A DNA stretch of 64,000 bases, from assembly GCA_019802505.1 (NCBI GenBank), contig JAFMOC010000223.1, positions 186,001 through 250,000 of the forward strand, given 5' to 3'. The notes under the pieces were generated by a model, which was not told the DNA's origin, searched no databases, and was given only the letters and a program-made list of their open reading frames with translations. Origin of the DNA: Corydoras sp. C115 (taxonomy: Eukaryota; Chordata; Actinopteri; Siluriformes; Callichthyidae). The translations under genes and the position numbers were made by a program. Positions 33,443 through 44,620 of this stretch are shown piece by piece; positions within the stretch are counted from its first letter, which is position 1; each line of letters begins with the position of its first letter.

Positions 33443-33591
33443 CTTAGAAGCACAAACAGCTGATGGTGACTCCATCGTTCGGTTCCGCTGCTGGAGGAGA
33501 GGCTGTAGACAAAGCTGCTCTCATTTGATTGGGCTATGGACAAAACATCCGAGGCTATAGCCCTGAAAGCCCAGGTCTAACGACGCCCCTG
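32938..33591. mobile_element. hAT-type MITE with perfect 8-bp target duplication
   Basis: The ends are CAGGGGTG at 32,938 and CGCCCCTG at 33,591, as imperfect inverted repeats. The flanks are identical: GTGTAGGC at 32,930-32,937 and 33,592-33,599. An 8-bp duplication and CAG...CTG ends are the hAT hallmark. It is 654 bp with no transposase, so it is non-autonomous. A (CA)n array grew inside it at 33,380-33,439. Confidence 0.9.
33380..33439. repeat. (CA)n microsatellite
   Basis: A CA run broken once by CATA. Confidence 0.95.
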
Positions 33592-33599
33592 GTGTAGGC

Positions 33600-34380
33600 T
33601 ATGTATGTGCGTTCTCTGTACAAATTCAATTTCAAAGCCTGATGTCAATCATCATTTGAAAGTTCAAATCAAAATCAATGGTTTCCACAGCAGGATACAA
33701 ATTCAAAGTCAAAAGAATCCTGACCTAAACCTTAAATAACATCAATGACTGGACCTTAAATAAACTGTGTGTGCAAGGCAATCAAAAACATAAAACATAC
33801 ACATAGCGTAATAAATGTAACACCAAAGCAGATGATGGCTTTCCACAGTGTTGTCACTGAGGGGGAAATATGAGAAGATGTCAGGCACATTAAATCATTA
33901 AATATGACAACAGACCATTGTTAGAAATATATTTATAATGCACTATAGCGGTTCAACCAGCTACAAGAACACTAAAATGGTTCAAACAACTCTGTATGAA
34001 TTCAATCACAGTTCAGTCTTTTGTTCTGCAGTATGGAGTGGCATTATGGTTTTTCAGGTTCTTGAACATAAGGACAATTTTTTTTGCACTAGGAACAAAT
34101 AAAAGGCTTTTAAGACGACATAGTGCATTATCCCAAAAAAAAAAAATACATAACACACAATTTTACAGAACCATTCAAAAGTTTGAGTTCGCTTACAAAG
34201 CTCCAAGTTTTAGAATGAAAAAATATTTTATTATCATGGAATTAATCTGTCAGAATATTCATCTCATCGTTTCATCTTAATTCTATATTAGGGGCACATC
34301 ACACTCAGGACAGTGCGCCAAATCCATTGCTGAGCACACATTTACTCTATACTACTCTTTACACTATATAAGGTTAACTT
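33600..34380. other. No gene seen
   Basis: Nothing coding on either strand. A short stretch at 34,298-34,330 (CAGGACAGTGCGCCAAATCC) is a scrap of the SINE body. Confidence 0.4.
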
Positions 34381-34381
34381 A

Positions 34382-34383
<2 letters not shown>

Positions 34384-34433
<50 letters not shown>

Positions 34434-34434
34434 T
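34384..34434. repeat. (TA)n array, landing site of a Tc1
   Basis: A TA run ending directly at the Tc1 end at 34,442. Confidence 0.9.
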
Positions 34435-34441
34435 GTATATA

Positions 34442-36057
34442 CAGTGGTGTGAAAAAGTGTTTGCCCCCTTCCTCATTTCCTGTTTTTTTGCATGTTTGTC
34501 ACACTTAAGTGTTTCGGAACATCAAACCAATTTAAACAATAGTCAAGGACAACACAAGTAAACACAAAATGCAATTTGTAAATGAAGGTGTTTATTATTA
34601 AAGGACAAAAAAATCCAAACCATCATGGCCCTGTGTGAAAAAGTGATTGCCCCCCTAAACCTAATAACTGGTTGGGCCACCCTTAGCAGCAACAACGGCA
34701 AACAAATGTTTGCGATAACTTGCAATGAGTCTTTTACAGCGTTCTGGAGGAATTTTGGCCCACTCATCTTTGCAGAATTGTTCTAATTCAGTTACATTAG
34801 AGGGTTTTCGAGCATGAACGGCCTTTTTAAGGTCATACCACAACATCTCAATAGGATTCAGGTCAGGACTTTGGCTAGGCCACTCCAAAGTCTTCATTTT
34901 GTTTTTCTTCAGCCATTCAGAGGTGGACTTGCTGGTGTGTTTTGGATAATTGTCTTGCTGCAGAACCCAAGTTCTTTTCAGCTTGAGTTCACGAACAGAT
35001 GGTCGGACATTCTCCTTCAGGATCTTTTGGTAGACAGCAGAATTCATAGTTCCATTTATCACAGCAAGTCTTCCAGGTCCTGCCGCAGCAAAACAGCCCC
35101 AGACCATCACATTACCACCACCATATTTTACTGTTGGTATAATGTTCTTTTTCTGAAATGCAGTGTTCCTTTTACGCCAGATGTAATGGGACACACACCT
35201 TCCAAAAAGTTCCACTTTTGTCTCATCGGTCCACAGAATGTTTTCCCAAAAGTGTTGGGGATCATCAAGATGTGTTTTGGAAAAATTGAGACGAGCTTTA
35301 ATGTTCTTTTTGCTCAGCAGTGGTTTTCTTCTTGGAACTCTGCCATGCAGGCCATTTTTGCCCAGTCTTTTTCTGATGGTGGAGGCATGAACGCTGACCT
35401 TAACTGAGGCAAGTGAGGCCTGCAGTTCTTTGGACATTGTAGTGGGGTCTTTTGTGACCTCTTGGATGAGTCGTCGATGCGCTCTTGGGGTAATTTTGGG
35501 CGGCCGGCCACTCCTGGGAAGGTTCACCACTGTTCCATGTCTTCGCCATTTGTGGATAATGGCCCTCACTGTGGTTCGCTGGATTCCCAAAGCTTTGGAA
35601 ATGGCTTTATAACCCTTTCCAGACTGATAGATCTCAATTACTTTATTTCTCAATTGTTCCTGAATTTCTTTGGATCTCAGTATGATCTGTAGCTTTTAAG
35701 GATCTTTTGGTGGACTTCACTGTGTCAGGCAACTCCTATTTAAGTGATGTCTTGATTGAGAACAGGTGTGGCAATAATCAGACCTGGGTGTGGCTAGAGA
35801 AATTGAACTCAGGTGTTAAAAACCACAGTTGTATGTTTTAACAAGGGGGCAATCACTTTTTCACACAGGGCCATGATGGTTTGGATTTTTTTTCTCCTTT
35901 AATAATAAACATCTTCATTTACAAATTGCATTTTGTGTTTACTTGTGTTGTCCTTGACTATTGTTTAAATTGATTTGATGTTCTGAAACACTTAAGTGTG
36001 AAAAACATGCAAAAAAAAACAGGAAATGAGGAAGGGGCAAACACTTTTTCACACCAC

Positions 36058-36059
<2 letters not shown>
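34442..36059 (-). mobile_element. Tc1-like transposon, family B, copy 1, nearly intact
   Basis: The ends are CAGTGGTGTGAAAAAGTG and its inverse. Each arm is about 200 bp and carries a second, inner copy of the motif TGTGTGAAAAAGTGATTGCC, giving the IR/DR layout known from Sleeping Beauty-type elements. (TA)n arrays lie on both sides. The other copy is at 44,618-46,219 in the opposite orientation. It encodes a transposase that is open over 330 codons. Confidence 0.95.
34661..35683 (-). CDS. Tc1-like DD34E transposase, open but start codon lost
   Basis: A 340-codon frame matching full length for the family. Paired helix-turn-helix DNA-binding domains sit at about residues 10-110 (SGKGYKAISKALG; RSGRPPKITPRA). 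The catalytic core has LWTDETKVELFG (first Asp), VLQQDN (second Asp) and SPDLNPIE (Glu), with the expected spacing of 34 residues. The codon aligned with the start ATG of copy 2 at 44,997 reads ATA here (35,681-35,683), so translation would need a downstream or non-ATG start. DPKH of the family is YPKH here. The protein would cut and paste the element at TA. It is the least damaged transposase in the window. Confidence 0.9.
   Translation of the reverse strand: MLRSKEIQEQLRNKVIEIYQSGKGYKAISKALGIQRTTVRAIIHKWRRHGTVVNLPRSGRPPKITPRAHRRLIQEVTKDPTTMSKELQASLASVKVSVHASTIRKRLGKNGLHGRVPRRKPLLSKKNIKARLNFSKTHLDDPQHFWENILWTDETKVELFGRCVSHYIWRKRNTAFQKKNIIPTVKYGGGNVMVWGCFAAAGPGRLAVINGTMNSAVYQKILKENVRPSVRELKLKRTWVLQQDNYPKHTSKSTSEWLKKNKMKTLEWPSQSPDLNPIEMLWYDLKKAVHARKPSNVTELEQFCKDEWAKIPPERCKRLIASYRKHLFAVVAAKGGPTSY

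Positions 36060-36064
<5 letters not shown>

Positions 36065-36150
<86 letters not shown>
36065..36150. repeat. (TA)n microsatellite
   Basis: An 80-bp TA run between a Tc1 end and a SINE head. Confidence 0.95.
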
Positions 36151-36153
<3 letters not shown>

Positions 36154-36480
36154 GGCACGGTGGCTTAGTGGTTAGCACGTTCGCCTTTCAGCGCTAGGGA
36201 TTCCCGGTTCGAATCCCCATCTGGGTGGAGTTTCCATGTTCTCCCCGTGTCCGTATGGGTTTCCTCCGGGTTCTCCCACAGTCCAAAAACATGGATCAAG
36301 TTAATTGAATTCTCTAAATTGCCCCATATAGAGTGTGTTTGAGTGTGTGAGTGTGTACCCAGCGATGGATTGGCGCCCTGTCCTGGGTCTATCTGCCCAG
36401 CGCCCGAGACGTTCTCCCCTGGATGGGCATGGGGAACTCCACCGCGACCCTAATAGAGGATAAAGCGGGAGATAATGAAT
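36151..36480 (+). mobile_element. tRNA-derived SINE, best-preserved copy
   Basis: The head GGCGGCACGGTGGCTTAGTG is followed by GTTAGCACG (A-box region), and GGTTCGAATCC (B box) is at 36,208. The body runs to GAGGATAAAGCGGGAGATAATG and then a short (GAAT) tail. Few changes from the consensus of the eight copies suggest it is recent. Confidence 0.85.
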
Positions 36481-36512
36481 GAATGATATATATATATGTC
36501 TAGGTATATATA

Positions 36513-37518
36513 CACACATGGACACAATTGTTGGTACCCCTTGGTTAATGACAGAAAAACCCACAATGGTAACAGAAATAACTTTAATCTGATAAAAGTA
36601 ATAATAAATAAAAATTCATGGGAGACGACCAAGGAGGACGCCGTTGTTGAAAACAAAACATAAAAAAACCAGACTGGAATTTGCCAAACTTCATGTTGAC
36701 AAGCCACAAAGCTTCTAGGAGAATGTCCTATGGACAGATGAGACAAAAATGGAACTTTTTGGCAAGGCACATCAGCTCAATGTTCACAGACAGAAAAATG
36801 AAGCATATCAAGAAAAGAACACTGTCCCTACTGTGAAACATGGAGGAGGCTCTGTTATGTTCTGGGGCTGCTTTGCTGCATCTGGCACAGGGTGTCTTGA
36901 ATCTGTGCAGGGTATAATGAAATCTCAAGACTATCAAGTGATTCTAGTGAGAAATGTGCTGCCCAGTGTCAGAAAGCTTGGTCTCAGTCGTAAGGGTCTA
37001 ACAACAGGATAATGACCCAAAAAAACCATCTAAAAACACTCAAGAATGGCTAAGAGGAAAACACTGGACTATTCTGAAGTGGCCTTCAATGAGCCCTGAC
37101 CTAAATCCTATTGAGCATCTTTGGAAGGAGCTGAAACATGCCGTCTGGAAAAGGCACCCTTCAAACCTGAGACAACTGGAGCAATTTGCACATGAAGAGT
37201 GGGCCAAAATACCTGCTGAGAGGTGCAGAAGTCTCACTGACAGATACAGGAATCGTTTGATTGCAGTGATTGCCTCAAAAGGTTGTGCAACAAAATATTA
37301 AGTTAAGGGTACCATCAATTCTGTCCAGGCCTGTTTCTTTATTTTTTTTTTTAATAATTCTGTTAAAGCATGGTTAAAAAGCAATGTCTGACTTTTATTT
37401 GTACATTTTCATAGAATTTTTATTTATTATTACTTTTATCAGATTAAAGTTATTTCTGTTACCATTGTGGGTTTTTCTGTCATTAACCAAGGGGTACCAA
37501 CAATTTTGTCCACGTGTG
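36513..37518 (+). mobile_element. Tc1-like transposon, family C, internally deleted
   Basis: The inverted repeats are about 100 bp: ACAATTGTTGGTACCCCTTGG on the left, with its inverse ending at 37,518. TA flanks on both sides. The total of 1.0 kb is about 600 bp short of a full element. Confidence 0.9.
36645..37301 (+). pseudogene. Tc1-like transposase lacking its N-terminal half
   Basis: Reading begins abruptly at GRRPRRTPLLKTKHKKTR-like text, so the helix-turn-helix domains are deleted. ENVLWTDETKMELFG (first Asp) follows an in-frame stop (TAG) at about 36,718-36,720, then KHGGGSVMFWGCF. A frameshift near 37,010 separates it from the second-Asp region, and SPDLNPIEHLWKELK (Glu) follows at 37,095. 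It ends at CATKY and a stop at 37,301. Confidence 0.88.
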
Positions 37519-37752
37519 TATGAGTTTCTGTGAGCAGAAAACAAGTGTACAGAGCTTCCTCAATTTAGATGGTTTGTGCCACACTGTATTGTAGTCTATA
37601 TATTTCTTTGTACTGCATATGTACACTAAATCCTATTGTATTGTGGGACTTTTGCAACTAAATACAATACCATACAACAGTCATAAGCATCTGTGAGAGG
37701 TATATTTAAAAAGCCTCATATAAACCCACATATATATATATATATATATATA

Positions 37753-39204
37753 CACACACTGCTTGGGAACACTCAAATAAAATATACTACATCTGAATGA
37801 ATGAAATATTCTCATTGAAAACTTTCTTCTGTACAAAGTTGAATGTGCACACAAAAATAAAGTGAAAAAACACACTACAGGCTGATCCAACTTTGATGTA
37901 ATGTCTTTAAAACAAGTCAAAATGAGACTCAGTATTGTGTGTGGCCTCCACGTGCCTGTATGACCTCCATACAACGCCTGGGCATGCTCCTGATGAGGTG
38001 GTGGATGGTCTCCTGAGGGATCTCCTCCCAGACCTGGATTAAAGCATCTGCCAACTCCTGGGCAGTCTGTGGTGTAACGTGAAGTTGGTGGATGGAGCAA
38101 GACATGATATCCCAGATGTGCTCAATTGGATTCAGGTCTGGGGAACGGGCGGGCCAGTCCAGAGCTTCAATGCCTTCATCTTGCAGGAACTGCTGACGCA
38201 CTCCAGCCACATGAAGTCTAGCATTGTCCTGCATTAGGAGGAACCCAGGGCCAACCGCACCAGCATATGGTCTCACAAGGGGTCTGAGGATCTCATCTTG
38301 GTACCTAATGGCAGTCAGGCTACCTCTGGCACGCACATGGAGGGCTGTGCGGCCCTCCAAAGAAATGCCACCCCATCGGTCATGCTGAAGGATGTTGCAG
38401 GCAGCGGATCGCTCTCCACGGCGTCTCCAGACTCTGTCACATGTGCTCAGTGTGAACCTGCTTTCATCTGTGAAGGGCACCAATGGCGAATTTGCCAATC
38501 CTGATGTTCTCTGGCAAATGCCAAGCATCCTGCATGGTGTTGGGTTGTGAGCACAACCCCCATCTGTGGACGTTGGGCCCTCATACCGTTTGGTTGGTTT
38601 CTAACCGTTTGTGCAGACACATGCACATTCGTGGCCTGCTGGATGTCATTTTGCAGGGCTCTGACAGTGCTCCTCCTGTTCCTCCTTGCACAAAGGTGGG
38701 GCTGGCAGTCCTGCTGCTGGGTTGTTGCCCTCCTACGGCCTCCTCCACGTCTCCTGGTGTACTAGCCTATCTCCTGGTAGCGCCTCTAGCCTCTGGACAA
38801 TACACTGACAGACACAGCAAACCTTCTTGCCACAGCTTGCATTGATGTGCCATCCTGAATGAGCTGCACTACCTGAGCCACTTGTGTGGGTTGTAGAACC
38901 CGTCTCATGCTTCCACGAGTGTGAAAGCACCACCAACATTCAAAAGTGACCAAAACATTAGCCAGAAAGCACCAGTACTGAGAAGTGATCTGTGGTCCAC
39001 CTGCAGAACCACTACTTTATGGAGTGTGTCTTGCTAATTGCTAATAATTTCCACCTGTTGTCTATTCCATTTGCACAATAGCATGTGAAATTGATTGTCA
39101 ATCAGTGTTGCTTCCTAAGTGGACAGTTTGATTTCACAGAAGTTTGATTTACTTGGAGTTGTATTGTGTTGTTTAAGTGTTCCCTTTATTTTTTGAGCAG
39201 TGTG
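37753..39204 (-). mobile_element. Tc1/mariner-type transposon, family E
   Basis: The ends CACACTGCT...AACAC and GTGTTCCCTTTATTTTTTGA are inverted. They are flanked by TA and preceded on the left by a TA/CA array. The length fits a full-size element. Confidence 0.9.
37926..38940 (-). pseudogene. Transposase of family E, C-terminal 200 codons open
   Basis: Frame 38,528-37,929 carries FTDESRFTLSTCDRVWRRRG (first Asp), GPGFLLMQDNARLH (second Asp) and WPARSPDLNPIEHIWDIM (Glu), so the whole DDE core is open. The N-terminal DNA-binding part (38,939-38,530) is spread over three frames with several breaks. The C-terminal end reads ARGGHTQY and a stop at 37,929. The enzyme is not producible from this copy. 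Confidence 0.9.
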
Positions 39205-39690
39205 TATATAAATATAGAGTGTGTGTGTGGATTAAGAGGAAGTTTATAAGTTGAAATGAATAAACAATTAAAATGTGTTTCAGTCATAAACTTAATTGTA
39301 TAGTGGCTTTCTACTGTAATGATGAACAAAGATGATTAATATGAGGACATTATATCAAGATGAACCAGTGTTACCACGATATCGTACACTCTTACCTTGC
39401 ATGTAGTTTTATACCATTGTGGTGACAGCCACATTATGTGCATGTATTCCCAAAACTTAATATTATAAGCTAATTACTATTTATAATAATTAAGCTTATT
39501 AATAACATAATATTATATGCGATTAATAAAATAGCATCATTTTTTATTTTAAAGCCAATGCTTTACATGTTCAAAGACAGAGGTTGTGGAAAAATATTGC
39601 ACATTTTAAGTCAATCATGGAAAATCTGGATCGAATGAAGGCAGCAGGAAAGAGGGACAAGCAAGATGTATATGGTGCGCAGAGAGTGTG
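39205..39690. other. No gene; possible stradb 3' UTR and polyadenylation signal
   Basis: Downstream of the stradb stop on the minus strand. An AATAAA (plus-strand TTTATT at 39,543-39,548) lies about 145 bp after the stop codon, so this is the likely stradb 3' UTR. The rest is AT-rich. Confidence 0.45.
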
Positions 39691-39692
39691 TG

Positions 39693-42600
39693 TTATGAAA
39701 AGTCCCATACTGCTGTTTCTGCAGAATCAGCACTGGAGTTTGGGTGGGAGATTATTGGGGTCATGGGGGCAGTCTGAGGAAGATCCAAAGGGCAGGACAG
39801 AGGGATGGCCGGATACATCAGACTAAGAAATGAGTCTGGGGTGTGTTTCTTCACCTGAGTCACACACACACAAAAGTCATTATAAGGATTTATTAAGATT
39901 GTAAGACAGATTCAAAAACTCACCTGTTTAAAGAAGTGATGATCAAGGAGAGTTGTTGCTGATGGTCTGCAAGACAAAAACATAAATAGAAAAGTTCTTT
40001 CCAAAAGCTTGTTGGTTTAGTTTCATAAAAACATGTTCCAGAGGTACTTCTGCAAAGCTTTCTGGAACAAAGGCATAAAATGAAACAATGCACCATTGTT
40101 TTATTTAGTAAAGCTCCCTGGGAGGAGCTCTGCTGTAAGGGAATGATGTACAGACTTTTTTTTTAAATTCTTTGAAAAAGGCCCTAATATATGGAGAAAT
40201 GTTCTGTGAAGTGTTCTGGAAGGAACCCGGATACAATCAAGGTACATGAGGTACCTTGTGTAATGCATTTTGAAATCTTGAGATATCGGGATATCAGCGT
40301 TTGATGTATCCAAAATGGATCTTTGTAAAGTTTTGAGATAAACACAGTGATATTTTAGAAGTGAAATGAAGTTTATTTGATTTATAGAAAGTGTGCAATA
40401 ACTGGTCAAACTAAATTAGGCAGGTGCATAAATTTGGGCACCAAAAAAAAAAAAAAAAAAAAAAGTAACTCAATATTTAGTAGATCCTTCTTTTTCAGAA
40501 ATAACAGCCTGTAAATGGATTGGGGCTGAAGGTATTTTAGACCATTCTTCTTTAGAAAACATCTCTAGTTTATTCATGTTTGATGTTTTCCGAGCATGGA
40601 CAGCTCTTTTTAAGTGACACCACAGATTTTCAATAATATTCAGGTCTGGGGACTGAAATGGCCATTCCAGAACACTGTACTTGTTCCTCGGCATGAATGC
40701 CTTAGTAGATTTGGAGCAGTGTTTAGGGTTGTTGTCTTCGCTGTTTACATTGCTGTAAACATACATTACACTTAGTTTTATCACATGGCATTAACATTAA
40801 CAATTTAACTACTGTTCCACTAAGTGAGGTCATCTCTGATCATCATTTAATATCCTACGATTTAGAAATTGATATTGATCCAGTCATTAAACCGCAATAT
40901 GATATGAAGCATACAATCATTCCCTCTACTGCTGCGTCATTCCTACAACATTTACCAGAATTAAATATTAAACAGCATCAGGACCCGATGAACTTGAAAG
41001 CACAGCTGAATACCTTAAACATGTGTTTTCTACAACCTTAGACAGTGTCGCTCCACTTAAACTAAAAAGGGTTAAAGATTCCATGGTTTAATGATCATTC
41101 CATGGTTTAATGATCAAACACGCATTCTAAAACAAACCACTAGAACCATGGAGCGTAAATGGAGACAAACTAAATTAGAGGTATTTAGGGTTGCATGGAA
41201 GGACAGTATGACTGAGTACAAACATGCACTCAATACAGCAAAGACTAAATATTATTCTGAACTAATAGAGAACAACAAAAACAACCAAAGATTCCTCTTT
41301 AGTACCATTGCCAAATTAACTCGAAGTGCTACTGAATCAGATTCACTCACAGCTCAGCAGCAATGATTTCATGAATTTCTTTAGTGATAAAATTGAAAAC
41401 ATAAGACTTAAATCATCTAATGCATCGTGTAGCGTAATCAAAAATCAACCCTCAACGATCTCTGAAAAATCTTGTGGTAGAGAAAATAATATAGTACAAA
41501 AATTAAATACCTTTAACCCCATATCTAAAAAAGAGCTTGCCTCATTAATTACACAAAGACAACATCCTGTCTGTTAGACCCAATACCTAAACCTTCTTAA
41601 AGACCTCCTACCAAATATTACAGAGCCTATTATAAACATTATAAATTCATCACTTAAAATAGGCTATGTCCCCAAAAATCTGAAGTGTGCAGTCATTAAA
41701 CCATTACTTAAAAAAACCTAATTTAGATCCTCTAATACTGTCCAACTATAGACCAATATCAAACCTTCCTTTTGAAAATTGTGTTCAACCAGCTGAATCG
41801 CCATCTTCTAACTAATAACGTTCATGAAGTTTTTCAGTCAGGTTTTAGATCTCATCATAGCACTGAGACAGCCTTAATTAAAGTCGTTAATGACTTATTA
41901 ATGTACTCTGATAATAACCAAATCTCTTTCCTTGTATTATTAGATCTTAGTGATGACACTATAGACCATAACATCTTAGTTGATAGATTAGAAAACACTG
42001 TGGGCGTTACAGGATCTGCACTCCAGTGGTTTAAATCCTACCTGACAGATAAATATCAATTCACCTGTGTTAACAACCAATGTTTTGATCTTGCTAACCC
42101 TAATGATTTTTGTTCAGTCAGTAAGCTCGATTACTGCATCCAAGATATTAAAATATGGATGTCAAAAAACTTCCTACTGCTAAATTCGGATAAAACAGAG
42201 TTTCTGATAGTTGGACCCAAGGACAAAATTAACAACGCTTCTAACACTATGTTAAACCTTGATAACTCTTTAATTAGACGCAGCTCATCTGTAAATAATC
42301 TGTGTCATTATTGATTCAGATCTATCCTTTACAAAGCACATTAGCAATAACACTAGAATTGCCTTTTTTCACCTTCGTAACATTTTGAAGCTACGAAATA
42401 TCCTCTCCCTCCAAGATACAGAAAAACTAATTCATGTTTTTATTACCTCAAGGTTAGATTATTGTAATTCACTTCTGACAGGATGTTCTAATGAATCATT
42501 ACATAAATTACAACTTGTTCAAAATGCTGCAGCTAGAGTTTTAACTAAAACCAGAAAGTTTGATCATATCAGTCCTGTGTTATCAAACTTGCACTGGCTA

Positions 42601-44545
42601 CCAGTTAAGTTTCATATTGAGTACAAAATTTTATTGATAACATATAAAATTCTACATAATCAGGCTCCACAGTAACTGAGTGAGCTGATTCAATCGTACA
42701 AGCCAACACTTGAGCTCAGATCTCAAAGTGCTGGTTTACTCTTAGCTCCTATAATAAATAAAATTACTGCTGGTGGAAGAGCGTTCTCCCACAAGGCTCC
42801 TCAACTTTGGAATAGCCTTCCAGTTACTGTTCGTAATTCTGAATCACTATTACTCTTTAAAAATAAATTAAAAACATTTAATTAATCCCCTGTAGATAAA
42901 GATGTAGATCTCAGGCTTGGCTGTGTTGGGGTGGTAATCTGTGATCAGTGTGTGCTGGCGTTTCACCTCTTCACCCACCTTATCATTAATGAGGGGGTGT
43001 GGCGCTGAAATGATGCTGTTCTGGGGCACCATCTCAACTATGTAGAGTCTGCAGAATCTGCCTCTTTTAGTTATGCTGCTCTAGTCAGTGATGCCGGAGT
43101 CACATGCTGCACTGTCAATCAATTACTTATTAATCAAATGCCATGCTTTATTATCAGCTCTAACTGCCTTCCTTTGTCTGTTTCTTTTGAGGTGTGACTG
43201 GCTTCCTGGAGGTGTAGTCAGACCTTCATCCATGGCTCTGCCGACGAATACTGGATGGAACCTGAATATTAATTGGACTGGCGGTCCTGCAGGACCCACT
43301 TAATGGACTCACATAGTTTTCCAGTTGTTAGAGTTTTTCCATTTGTTAGATATATGTACATGGCTGTCCTACACTTTTGTTACTGCCTGGCCGCTCAAGG
43401 AGGATGAGTCCCCCACTGAGTCTTGGTCCTACCAAGGTTTCTTCCTTAAATAACAGCATTACAGGGAGTTTTTTCGGCTTGCCCTTTGGGGGTTTAAAGG
43501 TTTCTGTAAAGCTGCTTTGTGACAATGTACTGTTGTAAAAAGCACTATATAAATAAATTACTTGAACTTGAACTTAATTGATTGGAATCCATGCGGCACT
43601 CAACTTCAACAAGATTCCCAGTCCCTGTATTGGCCACACAGCCCCACAGCATGATGTAACATCCACCAAATATAACTGTAGGTAGCAGGTTTTTTTCTTG
43701 GAGTGCTGTGTTCTTTTTCCTCCGTGCATAACAGCCCTTGTTATGCCCAAATAACTCTATTTTAGTTTCATCAGTCCACAGCACCTTATATCAAAATGTA
43801 GCTGGCTTGTCCAAATGTACTTAAGCATACTTCAAGCGGCTCTGTTTGTGATGTGGGTGGAGAAAAGGCTTCCTCTGCATCACTCTCCCATACATCATCT
43901 CCTTTTGTAAAGTGTGCCGAATAGTTGAACGATTCACAGTGACTCCATCAGCAGCAAGATAATGTTGTAGGTCTTTGGTGCTGGTCTGTGGGTTGACTCT
44001 GACTGTTCTCAACATCCTTCGCTTCTGTTTATCAGAGATTTTTTTCTTGGTCTGCCACTTCGTGCCTTGACTTGAACTGTGCCTGTGGTCTTCCATTTTC
44101 TCACAATGACGGTGAACATTCTTTGTTGGTCATTTGAAAGTTGTTTTGAGACCCTCATGCTGCGACTCTTCAGGCAAGATGCAAAGAGGAGAAAAACTTA
44201 CAATTGCCCCCTTAAATACCCTTTCACATAATTGGAGTCACCTGTGTATGGGGTTCAAGGGTCACTGAACTTACCACACCAAATTTGAGTTCCAATAATT
44301 AATTCTAAAGGTTTTGAAATCAATAAAATGACAACAGTGCCCAAATTTATGCACCTACCTAATTTTATTTAACCAATTATTGCACACTTTCTTTAAATCA
44401 TATAAACTTCATTTCACTTCTCAAATATCACTGTGTTTGCCCCCTATATGATATATTTAACCAATTTTTTTTTATCCAAACAACAAATGATTTATAAAGG
44501 TAAATCAGAAAAATTATCAAGGCTGCCCAAACTTACACACCCCAC

Positions 44546-44620
<75 letters not shown>

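Larger units (their letters stand above)
40320..44545 (-). mobile_element. Tc1-like transposon, family F, split by an L2
   Basis: The arm words GTGTGCAATAACTGGTCAAA and AGGCAGGTGCATAAATTTGG at 40,390-40,440 are matched in inverse at 44,340-44,400. The outer arm is truncated on the left (about 40,320). The right end is near 44,545 next to a (TG)/(TA) array. About 2.8 kb of L2 sits inside the transposase gene. A poly-A run of about 22 at 40,442-40,463 lies inside the left arm. Confidence 0.85.

Noticed and set aside
34814..35692. Long plus-strand frames at 34.8-35.7 kb
   Set aside because: Antisense shadows of the family B Tc1 transposase.
35939..36178. Frames of repeated Ile-Tyr
   Set aside because: Translation of (TA)n next to a Tc1 arm.
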